A DNA stretch of 53,063 nucleotides from Pseudopelagicola sp. (GTDB taxonomy: Bacteria > Pseudomonadota > Alphaproteobacteria > Rhodobacterales > Rhodobacteraceae), in contig JAPHRE010000025.1 of NCBI GenBank assembly GCA_026195905.1, positions 1 through 53,063 on the forward strand, written 5' to 3'. Position 1 is the first letter of the stretch. Every line of letters begins with the position of its first letter. The translations under genes and the position numbers were made by a program. Below the pieces are notes generated by a model. That model searched no databases and was not told where the DNA came from. It saw only the letters and a program-made list of their open reading frames with translations. Of this stretch, positions 9,030-19,700 are shown one piece after another.

Positions 9030-9058
9030 GCAACCCTTCCAGTTGCTGGAAGGGTTGC
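9030..9058 (-). promoter_or_regulatory. CueR-like operator, distal perfect palindrome
   Basis: A perfect inverted repeat with 13-bp arms (9030-9042 and 9046-9058) around a 3-base centre, containing CCTTCC-N7-GGAAGG. Its centre is 34 bp from that of the proximal site. It could be taken for a hairpin terminator of the upstream reductase gene, but there is no T run and the core matches the CueR consensus. Confidence 0.55.
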
Positions 9059-9068
9059 AGAAAACCGA

Positions 9069-10127
9069 TCAGGTTTTCGTGAAGGCGCCGCGTTCGGCCA
9101 TTTGGGCGAACATGTCTTCGACGGTTTCCTTGAGCGGTCTATAGGAGAGACCAAGGGCGCGTCGGCCTTTGGTATTGTCGGCGCGCCATGCGATATTGGC
9201 GTTGCGGGCGACGAATTTTCGGTCCACACCAGCAGTCGGCGCGAGAAGCCAGAACAGCCATTTGGGCAGGGCGCGTTTGGGCAGCGGGTAGGTCGCGCCG
9301 AATTTGTCCTGAAGCAATTGTGCGATTTCGAACGTGTTGGTGCCGGGACCGGACACAATATGACGCCCTTCGACCTTGGGGGAAAAGGCGGCGGCGAGAT
9401 GGGCCTCGGCCAGGTCACGCACATCAACGACGCCGATCCCAAGCCGGGGCGCACCTGCTTTCATCGTGCCATCGCCAAGCATCTTGAGGATGCGGAAACT
9501 TTCGGAGGTTGGCAGGTCGTTGATCGCCGGGCCGAGCACGAGTGAGGGGTTGATGACAACAAGATCCCAGCGATCCTGTTGCTCGGCGATGGTCCAGGCT
9601 TCTTTTTCGGCCAGCGTCTTGGAATAGGAATAGGGCTGATAGTCGAGGGAGGCGGTGGTGTTCCAGACCTCTTCGGTCAACGTCCCGCCGGGCGCATTGG
9701 CACAATCTGCCGCATCGGTATAAATCGCCGCGCAGGAGCTTGTCAGCGCGACACGGCGGACGCTCTCGGTGCGGTTGACGTCTTGGAGCACGTTGCGCGT
9801 GCCTTTGACGGCGGGGTCGATCAGGTCGCGCTGGGGGTCTTGGACGTTGATCGTAAAGGGCGAGGCGGTGTGAAATACCACTGAACAGCCCTGCATCGCT
9901 TCGCCGTATGAGCCGGGATCGAGCAGATCGGCCTTGAAAAACCGGATGTCGCCGGGGGCGGCCTCTGCGAGGGCGGTGAGGTGGGCGGTCTTTTCGGTTT
10001 TGGCGGGATCGCGGACAGGGGCGTGCACGGTCAGCCCTGCGTCAAGCAGGGCCTTCACGATCCAGCCTGCGACGTAGCCCGTCGCACCAGTGACCATGAC
10101 GGGCGCGGAACGGTCGATATCGAGCAT
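9069..10127 (-). CDS. NAD(P)-dependent epimerase/reductase (extended SDR, dihydroflavonol-4-reductase-like)
   Basis: A 352-residue extended short-chain dehydrogenase. The ATG at 10127 (CGGAG upstream) gives MLDIDRSAPVMVTGATGYVAGWIVKAL, with the TGATGYVA nucleotide-binding motif near residue 13. The active-site serine lies in ALTSSCAAIYT and the catalytic Tyr-Lys in YSYSKTLAEKEAW (YxxxK). The arrangement resembles dihydroflavonol reductase / cinnamoyl-CoA reductase relatives that reduce aldehydes or ketones with NADPH. The true substrate cannot be told. It lies between the RND operon and copA on the same strand and is separated from both. Confidence 0.8.
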   Translation of the reverse strand: MLDIDRSAPVMVTGATGYVAGWIVKALLDAGLTVHAPVRDPAKTEKTAHLTALAEAAPGDIRFFKADLLDPGSYGEAMQGCSVVFHTASPFTINVQDPQRDLIDPAVKGTRNVLQDVNRTESVRRVALTSSCAAIYTDAADCANAPGGTLTEEVWNTTASLDYQPYSYSKTLAEKEAWTIAEQQDRWDLVVINPSLVLGPAINDLPTSESFRILKMLGDGTMKAGAPRLGIGVVDVRDLAEAHLAAAFSPKVEGRHIVSGPGTNTFEIAQLLQDKFGATYPLPKRALPKWLFWLLAPTAGVDRKFVARNANIAWRADNTKGRRALGLSYRPLKETVEDMFAQMAERGAFTKT

Positions 10128-10191
10128 GTGATTCTCCGGGGCATGAGGATTTACAACAGATGGGGGCGGAGGGTGTGACGTCAATGCGTTC

Positions 10192-13100
10192 CTACCCTGT
10201 TGCCGGTGCATTGCCTTTGGTCTCATGGCGGGCATCGCGTGCGTAGAGGAGATCATAGAGGACGGGCGCGGCGACCAATGTCAGGATCGAGGCAAAGGCC
10301 AAGCCCCCCATGATGGTAATCGCCATTGAGACGAAAAACGCATCGGTCAGCAGCGGCGCCATGCCAAGGATCGTGGTCACGGCCGCCAGCATAACAGGCC
10401 GCAAGCGCGATGTGGACGCGGACACGATGGCCTCGCGCAGGGGCACGTTTTCAGCCCGCACCAGATCAATCTCTTCGACCAGAACAATGCCGTTCTTGAT
10501 CAGCATACCCGAGAGCGACAAGAGGCCCAGAAGCGCCGTAAAGGTAAAGGGCATGTCGGTGCCAAGCAGGGCGATGACGACGCCATTGACCGACATCGGC
10601 ACCAAAAGCCAGATAATCAAGGGTTGTCGCAGCGCGTTGAAGAGCAGCACCGAAATTAGCACCATGATCAACAAGGACACCGGGATCTGTGCGCCGAGGG
10701 CTTCTTGGGCCATGCGAGAGTTTTCATATTCACCGCCCCACTCGATGTCATAGCCGCGGGGCATCTCGTAGTCGTCAACCGCAGCCTGAACTTCGGCCTG
10801 CACCTGTGCGGCGGTCAGGCCGGGGGGGATATCCGCTTCGATGGTCAGGGTTGGCACCCGGTTGCGGCGATGCACGAGGGTATTTTGGACCTCGTATTCC
10901 ATCCCGTCGATCATCTGTTCAATCGGTAGAACCGCGCCGGTTGACGAGGAAAAGACCACCTGATCGGTCAGGTCCAGACCGCTATCGCGGGGCAGGCGGG
11001 TGATGATGGGGATTTGGCGATCGCCCTCGCGGTAGACGCCAGCCGTAATGCCGTCGGTCGCCAGTTTTAGCATTTGCGCGACGTCTTCGCGACTTATGCC
11101 GGCGGTCTGGGCGCGTTCGGTGGCGTAGATCGGTTTGAGGATAAACTCTTGTTCGCGCCAATCTGTGCGCAGGTCGACAAGGTTGTCCGACGCGCCACGC
11201 ATCACATTTTGAAGGTCAGCCGAGATTTGGCGCAGCCTGTCGGGGTTTTGTCCAGAAATACGGACCTGAATCTGAGCGCCGCCGCCGGGTCCAAAGATCA
11301 ACCTGTTGACGCGGAATTCGCCTTCGGGAAAACCAGCGCGCCCGAAGGCTTCGAGGTCTTTGCGCAGGGGCGGAATTTGGTCCAGCGTTTTGGTTTGGAT
11401 AATCAGGTGTCCATAGCTCGGGTTGGCCTTGGCCGATTCATACGTCAGCATAAACCGAGAGGCGCCTTGCCCGACGAACGCCGCCACAGAGGCGACTTCT
11501 TCGCGCTCCATGAGCCACTCTTCCATGATTTTTATGTGATCCGAGGTTGTGTGGATATCGGTGCCTTGTGGCAGTTTGTAATGCACAAAGAACATCGGCG
11601 TGTTGCTGTTGGGAAAGAAGGCCTGCTTCATTTGTCCAAAGCCCGCGAAACAGGCGAAGGTTATGGCGGCAAGGCCGATCACGACCAGCCAGCGGAACCG
11701 CAGCGCCATGTTGAGCGACTTGCCATAGATGCGGAACATCCAGCCGCCATAGGCGTCTTCGTCGCTATGGTCCTCTTGTTTGAACAGGTAGTGGCCCAGA
11801 AGCGGGGTCACGGTCAGCGCCAGCACCCAGCTTAGGAGCAGGGAAATGCCGATCACCGCGAAAAGCGAGAACAGGAATTCGCCGGTCGCGTCGGGCGAAA
11901 GGCCGATCCCGGCAAAGGCCATGATCCCGATCACCGTCGCCCCGAGAAGCGGGATTTGGGTTTTGGCGGCGGCATCATCTGCTGCGGTATGACTATCACG
12001 TCCGCGCCGCATGGACATTTGCATCCCTTCGGCGACCACGATGGCGTTGTCGACAAGCATCCCCATTGCAATGATCAGCGCCCCGAGCGAGATACGTTCC
12101 ATCTCGATGGAAAACAAAGCCATGAAGAACAATGTCCCCACGACGGTCAGCAGCAGGGTCATGCCGACGACCACAGCGGCCCGCCAGCCCATGAAGATGG
12201 CCAGCACCACCACGACGATCGAGACGGACATCGCAAGGTTTACCAGGAAGGCTCCTGAGGCTTCGTCGACGACGACGTGCTGTTGGTAGATCGGCTGAAG
12301 CTCGACGCCGTGGGGGATTTTGTCATCCAGTTCCGCAAGCCGGGCATCGGCGCGCCGGCCCACTTCGACAATGTTTTCGGTCGATAGCCCGGCGACGCCA
12401 AGCGTAAAGGCATCCTTGCCGTTGAACCGCACCATCATTTCGGGTGTTTCCTGGCGGTTGCGGTCGACTGTGGCAATGTCGAACAGGTTGATGACCTCGC
12501 CCCCGGCCCCGATTGTCAGAGAGGCGATGGAGGCCACCGAATCCGAGCCTTCGGGGGCTTGGATGATGGTGCGCACCCCGTCTTCGCTGCCAACCGATCC
12601 GGCATCCACGACCGAGTTTGCATTGGCCAGCGCGCCAATGATGGCTTGGGGTGGCAAGCCTTGGTTCACGGCCAGAGCCATATCGAGTTCGACGAAGATC
12701 GCCTCATCCGGCAGGCCTTTGACCTCGACATCGGCGACGCCCTCAACGGTTAGCAATTCGCGCCGCAGGAAGGTTGCGAGCTGGTGTTTTTCGGCATCGG
12801 AAAACCCGTCTGCCGTCACCGCGTAATAGATCCCGAACACGTCGCCGAAACTATCGTTGACATAAGGCTCATTGACCCCGGCGGGCAGGAAGCGCGCCGC
12901 ATCGGAGACCTTGTTGCGCAGCTTGGTCCAGATCGGCGGCAGTTCTTCGCCGCCAAAGGTCGAGAAAACCTCGACCGTGATGAGGGATTGGCCGGGCCGA
13001 TTGACCGAGGTGACCTTGTCGACCTCGCCCATTTCCTGAATGGCGGACTCGAGGGGCTCTGAGACCTCGGTGGCCACTTGCTCAGCGGTTGCGCCCGGAT

Positions 13101-13251
13101 ATTGGGTCGAGACTACGACTTGTTTGATCGTAAAGGCGGGGTCTTCAAGGCGACCAAGGGAGGAAAACCCCCAAAGCCCACCAAGAAGCGCGCCAAGGAT
13201 AATCAGCCACGTGATCAACGGCTTTTCGATAGAGAAACGTGCGATGCTCAT
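10192..13251 (-). CDS. RND efflux transporter, inner-membrane subunit (pump 1)
   Basis: A 1019-residue transporter of the AcrB/HAE type driving drugs or other compounds out with proton influx. The ATG at 13251 is used; a TTG precedes it. The N-terminal span MSIARFSIEKPLITWLIILG and the two large periplasmic loops are present, with the duplicated 6+6 membrane arrangement. The TM4 relay motif reads GMLVDNAIVVAEG, so the second Asp of the usual Asp-Asp pair is Asn, which occurs in some RND branches. It follows its adaptor by 10 bases in a marR-adaptor-transporter operon. The outer-membrane channel is not encoded here. Substrate unknown. Confidence 0.9.
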   Translation of the reverse strand: MSIARFSIEKPLITWLIILGALLGGLWGFSSLGRLEDPAFTIKQVVVSTQYPGATAEQVATEVSEPLESAIQEMGEVDKVTSVNRPGQSLITVEVFSTFGGEELPPIWTKLRNKVSDAARFLPAGVNEPYVNDSFGDVFGIYYAVTADGFSDAEKHQLATFLRRELLTVEGVADVEVKGLPDEAIFVELDMALAVNQGLPPQAIIGALANANSVVDAGSVGSEDGVRTIIQAPEGSDSVASIASLTIGAGGEVINLFDIATVDRNRQETPEMMVRFNGKDAFTLGVAGLSTENIVEVGRRADARLAELDDKIPHGVELQPIYQQHVVVDEASGAFLVNLAMSVSIVVVVLAIFMGWRAAVVVGMTLLLTVVGTLFFMALFSIEMERISLGALIIAMGMLVDNAIVVAEGMQMSMRRGRDSHTAADDAAAKTQIPLLGATVIGIMAFAGIGLSPDATGEFLFSLFAVIGISLLLSWVLALTVTPLLGHYLFKQEDHSDEDAYGGWMFRIYGKSLNMALRFRWLVVIGLAAITFACFAGFGQMKQAFFPNSNTPMFFVHYKLPQGTDIHTTSDHIKIMEEWLMEREEVASVAAFVGQGASRFMLTYESAKANPSYGHLIIQTKTLDQIPPLRKDLEAFGRAGFPEGEFRVNRLIFGPGGGAQIQVRISGQNPDRLRQISADLQNVMRGASDNLVDLRTDWREQEFILKPIYATERAQTAGISREDVAQMLKLATDGITAGVYREGDRQIPIITRLPRDSGLDLTDQVVFSSSTGAVLPIEQMIDGMEYEVQNTLVHRRNRVPTLTIEADIPPGLTAAQVQAEVQAAVDDYEMPRGYDIEWGGEYENSRMAQEALGAQIPVSLLIMVLISVLLFNALRQPLIIWLLVPMSVNGVVIALLGTDMPFTFTALLGLLSLSGMLIKNGIVLVEEIDLVRAENVPLREAIVSASTSRLRPVMLAAVTTILGMAPLLTDAFFVSMAITIMGGLAFASILTLVAAPVLYDLLYARDARHETKGNAPATG

Positions 13252-13261
13252 CAATCAGACC

Positions 13262-14311
13262 TCAGTTGTCGAAGCGGATGAAGCGGCGGACCTTTTGGCC
13301 CTGCTTCAGCGCCGCTCCGCCAGCGGCGACAACTTCGCTACCGGGGGGGAGGTCCGAGACCACCAGCAGGCCGCTCTCTGGCCCCGGAGTGACCTCGACC
13401 GCCAGTTTCGTGACCGTGCCTTCCATAGCGCCCTTGGGGGCAAAGGTCATGATGCTTGGCTGTCCGTTGGCATCGGCAAAAACAGCCGTTTTGGGAAGGC
13501 GAATAGCGTTTTGGTGCATGCCCTTGATCGTGGCGATCACCGTGGCCGATGCGCCGGGAAGAATATGCAGGTCGTTGGGCGGAACCATGCCCAGCGTCAC
13601 ACGGTAGGATTGGCCCACCTTGGAGGCCTCGGCGTTGAATTCCCGGATTGCGAGGGGAAAGAGCGTATCGGAGGCGGGGAATCTTGCATGAATCTTGACC
13701 TCGGGCGCAGCTTCGGCGCGTAGGAAAAGCACCTCGGGGATATCAACTTCGATGCGAATTTCGGACATGTCATGCAGGCGGACCACTGGGGTTCCGGCGC
13801 TAATGGTCGTATAATTGGCGACGTTGCGCGCGGCGACCAAGGCGTCGAATGGCGCGGATAGCGTCGCGTGTTTCAAGGCGAACTCGGCATTTTTGAGCGC
13901 CACCTCGGCCAGTGCGGCCTGTGTTGCGGCATCTTCGATGCGCACCTGGCTGGCGGTCGATCCCGAGAGTTTTTTCAGACGTTGCAGCGTACGGTCGGCC
14001 TGATCCTTTTGAAGGCGGGCCTGCTTGAGGGCCAATTCAAAGCTTTCAAGGTCAAGTTGCGCAACCAAAGCGCCCTTTTTCAACGTCGCGCCTTCGATGA
14101 CGGGGAATTCGACCAGTTGGCCACCGACCTGAAAGGCGAGGTCAACCGACTGGCGGGCGACTACGCGCCCGAAGAATTGTCGCGTTACCTCGGCGCCGCC
14201 GGTGCTTGCGGTGATGAGTTTGACCGGCTTGAGCGTGTCCTGGGCAAGGGCTGGAAGAACCGGGGTAAAGGCGATCAATAGTGACAATAATGCTGCGCGT
14301 ATTAGCGACAT
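13262..14311 (-). CDS. RND efflux periplasmic adaptor (membrane fusion protein, pump 1)
   Basis: A 349-residue adaptor linking the RND transporter to an outer-membrane channel. The ATG at 14311 has AAGGAG upstream and starts a signal peptide (MSLIRAALLSLLIAFTPVLPALA, cleavage near residue 23) without a lipobox. The protein shows the split lipoyl domain (AFQVGGQLVEFPVIEGATLKKGALVAQLD and LSAPFDALV) around an alpha-helical hairpin rich in Ala, Lys and Gln, then the beta-barrel. The start overlaps the end of the marR gene by 10 bases, so the three genes are translationally linked. Confidence 0.9.
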   Translation of the reverse strand: MSLIRAALLSLLIAFTPVLPALAQDTLKPVKLITASTGGAEVTRQFFGRVVARQSVDLAFQVGGQLVEFPVIEGATLKKGALVAQLDLESFELALKQARLQKDQADRTLQRLKKLSGSTASQVRIEDAATQAALAEVALKNAEFALKHATLSAPFDALVAARNVANYTTISAGTPVVRLHDMSEIRIEVDIPEVLFLRAEAAPEVKIHARFPASDTLFPLAIREFNAEASKVGQSYRVTLGMVPPNDLHILPGASATVIATIKGMHQNAIRLPKTAVFADANGQPSIMTFAPKGAMEGTVTKLAVEVTPGPESGLLVVSDLPPGSEVVAAGGAALKQGQKVRRFIRFDN

Positions 14312-14793
14312 GACGTGGCTCCTTCTGGCAGGCCGCCTGCCTTGATGTTGCGGACAACTTTTTGCATCAGAACCGAGATGCTTTCCGTTTCCGCGCGCGT
14401 AAGGCCAGAGACCTCGGCAAAAATTTCTACGGCACGCGACATGAGAGCGTGCCGGTTCTGCACGCCTTTCTCCGTAAGGCCCAGACGCCATGCGCGCCGG
14501 TCATCGGGATCTCTTTCACGTGTGATCATGCCCTTGCCTTCCAACCCATCGGCAATCGCGGTCAGCGTTGAAGGCAACATCTGCATTTCAGCGGCCATTT
14601 CGCCCATGCGGCGCGGTTCGGGGAGGTTGATCAGAAGCTTGTGTTCGTTTTGTGAAAGCGCGGGCGTAATATTGATCCGCTCCACGACCTCTTCAAATTT
14701 CCAGTAGAGCAGATAAACGCCCATCAAGACGCTAAGCTCTGGCGGGAGATCGGAGGGAATACCGCCCTGAACGGCGCTTTGGTCGTGTGACAT
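14302..14793 (-). CDS. MarR-family transcriptional regulator (pump 1 operon)
   Basis: A 163-residue winged-helix regulator. The ATG at 14793 (AAGGA upstream) is preferred; a TTG at 14847 in frame would add 18 residues. The helix-turn-helix segment includes RRMGEMAAEMQMLPSTLTAIADGLEGKG and the wing TRERDPDDRRAWRLGLTEKG, both standard for MarR. It is the first gene of the efflux operon and most likely represses it, releasing DNA on binding a small phenolic or drug-like ligand. A short AT-rich inverted repeat lies just upstream. Confidence 0.88.
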   Translation of the reverse strand: MSHDQSAVQGGIPSDLPPELSVLMGVYLLYWKFEEVVERINITPALSQNEHKLLINLPEPRRMGEMAAEMQMLPSTLTAIADGLEGKGMITRERDPDDRRAWRLGLTEKGVQNRHALMSRAVEIFAEVSGLTRAETESISVLMQKVVRNIKAGGLPEGATSCR

Positions 14794-14834
14794 GATCTGG
14801 TCCTTGGTCGAGTGAGCGTCAACTACTTCATTAT

Positions 14835-14847
14835 TTGAAATATTCAA
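14835..14847 (-). promoter_or_regulatory. Possible MarR operator
   Basis: An AT-rich inverted repeat, TTGAA-ATA-TTCAA, sits 42 bases upstream of the marR start in otherwise GC-rich DNA. Position and form fit an autoregulatory MarR site, but the arms are only 5 bp. Confidence 0.3.
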
Positions 14848-15610
14848 TAGGAAAAGAAGAATAGAAAAACAGGCGCTGATCTGCGGGGTGTGGGCGCGAT
14901 CCGGCAGCCGCAGAAGCGGCAGCCACGTTTTCAGTTGCCGGGTTGATCGGCCCCATCAGGGCATGTCCCAACAGGGGAAACGCACTGCTTGAGGTATTGC
15001 AACGGCTTTATGGAGTTTAGGGTTTTGAAGTTGGTCCAGCCTCAAAACCGCTAACCGGATTAGAGCGGTATCCACGAAACCACGTTCATCTCCCTTGTTT
15101 TGGGTTGATTGCGTCAAACACACCCTGACAGGCAAACGGGCCTGACTATAAAGCGGTTCGGTGCTGAAAACGCTGGCGCGGATTGCGCCGGGACTCTCTT
15201 CGTTGTCTTTCTCATCGTCCACTCCTTGGGGGCTACAATGAACACAAATCCCCTCTTCGAAAACTGGCCTATTTGGGCCTGTAGGCGCTGAAGTCGGACA
15301 TGGCCGTGGCGGCAGTGAACGGACCTCGTAGATAATGTTCGGGCTTTCTGATTGGGGTTGGGGATTCGAGTTGAGGGCGGTGAAGACCGCCATCGTGCGC
15401 AGCTTGGGTGTGCTATGGGAGATCACCACTTGACGGCAGAGCCTGTCTGGGCAACCATAACAGAGCATTCATTCGGATGCTCCCATGACCTGCTGACCTA
15501 AACAGCCAGATTTTCCCAGCATAGATCTAGCAGCTTGAAAACACATGAGTTTCCTTATCGCCACAGGGAGCCGTTCCGCCCTTCCTACGGCAATTTAACC
15601 CGGAGTTCAC
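14848..15610. other. Long intergenic stretch without a convincing gene
   Basis: About 760 bases lie between the marR upstream region and the second efflux operon. The longest minus-strand frame (14956-15468) has a Pro/Arg-rich translation without recognisable family features. A 33-residue minus-strand ORF (15114-15215, ATG at 15215) has a good AAGGAG, but its basic translation resembles nothing I know. The base composition is more even than in the flanks, suggesting degraded or acquired DNA. The adaptor promoter must lie near the right end. No regulator of the TetR type usual beside acrAB is present. Confidence 0.4.
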
Positions 15611-16753
15611 ATGCCGCGCCTTCGCCTCTTCCTCCAGATCCTCGCTATGGGACTCGTTCTATCGCAGATCGCCGCCTCCGCGCAGGCGCAACAGCAAGGT
15701 GGCGAACGCCCGCCAATGCCCGTAACCGTCGTGACACTCGCACCGCAGGACATCACGCTTTCGACGATCCTTCCGGGGCGCGTGACCGCCTCCGGCGTTG
15801 CCGAAGTGCGCCCGCAAGTGAGCGGTATCGTGATGGAGCGCATCTTCGAGGAAGGTCGTCCCGTTACCAAGGGTGACCCGCTTTATCGCATTGATCCGGC
15901 CACTTACGAGGCGGCCAAGGCCGCCGCCGAAGCCAATCTTGCCCAGGCCGAAGCCCAGTTGCGCTCGGCCAAGCGCGAAGAGGTGCGCCAGAAGGAACTG
16001 CGTGAGCGCAACGTTGCCAGCCAACAAGCCTTCGATGATGCCGTCGCCGCGCGGGACGTGGCCGAGGCCGCAGTCAAAGTCGCCGAGGCACAGGTGCTCT
16101 CTGCAACAATCGACCTCGACCGCACCACCATTACCGCGCCCATCTCCGGCACGGTCGGCCTAAGCCAGACCACCCAAGGCGCGCTCGTGACCGCCGGGCA
16201 GAGCACCGCCCTGACCGTCATCCGCAAGCTCGATCCCGTCTATGTCGACGTGACGCAATCCGCTTCCGAGCTTCTGCAGTGGCGCCGCTCGGGACAGGAG
16301 CTTGCCGAAGAAGCGGGGACCGTCGTGACCCTGCGTCTTGCCGATGGTGAAACCTACGAGCACGAGGGCATCCTCGCCGCCGCCGAACCACATGTGAACG
16401 AACAGACCGGGGTGGTTATCCTACGCCTCGAGTTCCCCAACCCCGACAGGTTTCTCCTGCCCGGGATGTATGTGCAGGTGGCCATGCCGCAGGGCATCGT
16501 CAAAGACGCAATCCTCGCGCCGCAGGAAGGCGTGACGCGGGATCGCCGGGGACGTCCAACAGCCATGATCGTTAATGCAGATAATATCGTTGAAAACCAA
16601 GAGCTTACCGTGCGTAGAGATCTTGGAAACCAATGGGTTGTGACTGGCGGCCTTGCGCCCGGAGACCGTATCATCGTCGCGGGCCTGCAAAAGGTCTCGC
16701 CCGGCATGAAGGTCGTCCCCGAAGAACGCGCCGCCGTGCCTGAAAATAACTGA
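15611..16753 (+). CDS. RND efflux periplasmic adaptor (AcrA-like, pump 2)
   Basis: A 380-residue adaptor. ATG at 15611 with CGGAG nine bases upstream. The signal peptide runs to about residue 26 (VLSQIAASAQA then QQQ), with no lipobox Cys, unlike E. coli AcrA. It has lipoyl halves (RPQVSGIVMERIFEEGRPVTKGDPL and TTITAPISGTVGLS), a coiled-coil hairpin rich in Ala, Glu and Gln, and a C-terminal membrane-proximal domain. It lies 22 bases before the transporter gene. Codon choice favours C-ending codons (CTC, GCC, ATC) more than the neighbours, hinting at a different origin. Confidence 0.92.
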   Translation: MPRLRLFLQILAMGLVLSQIAASAQAQQQGGERPPMPVTVVTLAPQDITLSTILPGRVTASGVAEVRPQVSGIVMERIFEEGRPVTKGDPLYRIDPATYEAAKAAAEANLAQAEAQLRSAKREEVRQKELRERNVASQQAFDDAVAARDVAEAAVKVAEAQVLSATIDLDRTTITAPISGTVGLSQTTQGALVTAGQSTALTVIRKLDPVYVDVTQSASELLQWRRSGQELAEEAGTVVTLRLADGETYEHEGILAAAEPHVNEQTGVVILRLEFPNPDRFLLPGMYVQVAMPQGIVKDAILAPQEGVTRDRRGRPTAMIVNADNIVENQELTVRRDLGNQWVVTGGLAPGDRIIVAGLQKVSPGMKVVPEERAAVPENN

Positions 16754-16775
16754 TCCAAACCCTGGAGACTCCATC

Positions 16776-19700
16776 ATGGCCCGCTTCTTCATCGACCGGC
16801 CCGTCTTTGCCTGGGTGATCTCGATCCTCATCATGGGGGTCGGCCTTTTGTCGATCTTCACCTTGCCGATCGCGCAATACCCCAAGATCGCGCCGCCCTC
16901 GGTCCGCATCGACGCGCAATATCCCGGAGCGTCGGCCGAAACCGTTGCCAACACGGTGACCCAGATCATCGAACAGCAAATGACCGGCCTCGATGGCATG
17001 CGCTACATGTCGTCGTCCTCGACCTCCGCTGGCACGGCAAGCATCAGCCTGACCTTCGAAACCGGAACCGATCCGGACGTGGCGCAGGTGCAAGTGCAGA
17101 ACAAGCTGGCTCAGGCGACACCGATCCTGCCCGAAACCGTGCAACGCCTCGGCGTGCGGGTGCAAAAAGCCTCTTCATCCTTCTTCATGGTGCTGGCGCT
17201 CATTTCCGAGGATGGCCGCCTTGATCAGGCCGATCTCTCTGACTATCTCAGTTCGAATCTCGTCGATGAGTTCAGCCGCATCGAAGGTGTCGGCGGCGCG
17301 CAGGTCTTCGGCGCGCAATACGCTATGCGTATCTGGCTCGACCCCTCGAAGCTCGCCGCCTTCGAGATGACACCCTCCGACGTCGTGAATGCAGTCTCGG
17401 CCCAGAATGCCCAGATTTCCGCCGGGGCCTTCGGTGCTCTGCCCGCCCCGGACGGCCAACAGCTCAACGCGACAATCACCGCGCAATCGCTCCTGTCGAC
17501 GCCCGAGGACTTTCGCAACATCGTGCTGCGCGCCGAAACCGATGGCGGCCTTGTCCTTCTGCGTGATGTCGCGCGGATCGAGATCGGTGCCGAGAACTAT
17601 GCCACCATTGCGCGCTACAACGGCCAGCCCGCTTCAGGCATGGCGCTCAACCTCGCCTCCGGGGCCAACGCGCTTGATACCGCCGAGAGGGTGAAAAACC
17701 GGATCGAGGAATACAAGGCGTTCTTCCCCGAAGGCGTATCCTACGTCATCCCCTATGACACCACGCCCTTTATCGAGATTTCTATCCACGAGGTGCAAAA
17801 GACACTGTTCGAGGCGATTGGCCTTGTCTTCCTCGTGATGCTCCTATTCCTGCAGAACTTCCGCGCGACGCTCATCCCGACGTTGGCCGTGCCGGTTGTG
17901 ATCCTCGGGACATTCGCGATTCTGTCGATCACTGGCTTTACCATCAACACGCTGACCATGCTTGCAATGGTGTTGGCCATCGGCCTCCTTGTAGATGACG
18001 CCATCGTCGTGGTTGAAAACGTCGAACGCATCATGGAAGAAGAGGGACTCTCTCCGCGTGAAGCGACACGCAAATCTATGGGCCAGATCACCGGGGCGCT
18101 GATCGGTATTGCCCTTGTCCTGTCGGCGGTGTTCGTGCCGATGGCCTTCTTCGGCGGCTCCACCGGCGTGATCTACCGCCAGTTCTCGATCACAATCGTT
18201 TCGGCCATGTCGCTTTCGGTGCTTGTGGCCCTGACCTTGACCCCGGCCCTCTGCGCTACGCTTCTGAAATCCAAGGATGCCCATCATGCCCGGCGCGGCC
18301 CGCTCGGCTGGTTCAATATCGCCTTCGACAAGGTGACAGGCGGCTATGCCGGAACGGTCGGCCATATGATCCGCCGCCCCTTCCGCGTCCTCGTCCTCTA
18401 TGCTGCCCTCGGCTATGGCATGGTCTTCCTGTTCAACAACACGCCGACAGGCTTCCTCCCCAATGAGGATCAGGGCATCCTGATGACCATTATCCAAGGC
18501 CCGACCGGCGCATCCGCCGAGCGCACACTCGACGTGGTGAAACAGGTCGAGACCCATTTCCACGAAACCGAGAGCGCGAATGTCGACTCTGTCTTTGGCG
18601 TCGTCGGCTTCTCCTTCGCCGGTCAGGGTCAGAACATGGGCCTGGCCTTTGTGCGCATGAAAGACTGGGACGAACGCCCCTCGCCCGCGCAATCGGTGCA
18701 GGCTGTCGCAGGCCGTGCCTTCCCGGCGTTCTCTGGTATCCGCGATGCGATGGTGTTCCCCATCGTGCCGCCTTCGGTCATCGAGCTGGGCAACGTCTCG
18801 GGCTTTGACTTCTACCTTCAGGCTCAGGGCGGTCAGACCCACGAACAACTCCTGAATGCCCGCAATCAGCTTCTCGGCATGGCGGCGCAAAGCCCGCTGA
18901 TCGGTTCGGCACGCCCTTCGGGTCTCGAAGACGCGACGCAGTTCAAGCTCAACATCGACTGGCGCGCCGCCGGGGCGGTCGGGGTCAGCCCCGCCAATGT
19001 CGGCACCACGCTTAACATCGCTTGGGCCGGAGCCTATGTGAACGACTTCAACGACAATGGCCGCATCAAGCGCGTCTATGTCCAAGGCGAACCCGACAGC
19101 CGCGCCACCCCCTCGGACCTGCAGAAATGGCGTGTCCGCAACGCACACGGCGATCTTGTGCCCTTCGCCAATTTCACCACCGAAAGCTGGGAATACGGGC
19201 CACAGGGTCTGACGCGCTACAACGGTGTGCCGTCGATGCAGATCCAAGGCTCCCCCGCGCCCGGGGTCTCGACCGGCGACGCCATCGCCGAGATCGAACG
19301 ACTCGTCTCGCAACTCCCGCCCGGCTATAGCGTCGCATGGACCGGTCTCTCCCTTGAAGAGCTTGATTCCGGCGGTTCTGCCCCGATGCTCTACGCGCTA
19401 TCTCTGGCCGCGATCTTCCTATGCCTGGCCGCCCTCTACGAAAGCTGGGCCATCCCCTTCTCGGTCATGCTCGCCATGCCGATCGGTGTTCTTGGCACAA
19501 TGGGCGCGGCCTATTGGTTCGGCTTTGAAAACGGTGTTTTCTTTCAGGTCGGCCTACTGACTGTGATCGGCCTCACCGGCAAGAACGCGATCCTCATAGT
19601 GGAGTTCGCCCGCGAACGATTCGAGGCGGGCGAAGACCTCTATTCCGCCGCCCGCGAAGCCGCGCGCCAACGGTTCCGACCGATCATCATGACCTCGCTG

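Noticed and set aside
14956-15468. 170-codon minus-strand ORF between the two RND operons
   Set aside because: Starts and ends without RBS support and its Pro/Arg-rich translation has no recognisable fold; kept only as a described intergenic stretch.
17844-19313. A 489-codon open frame opposite the second RND transporter gene
   Set aside because: No family features and rich in His, Asp and Arg; explained by the codon bias of the coding strand.
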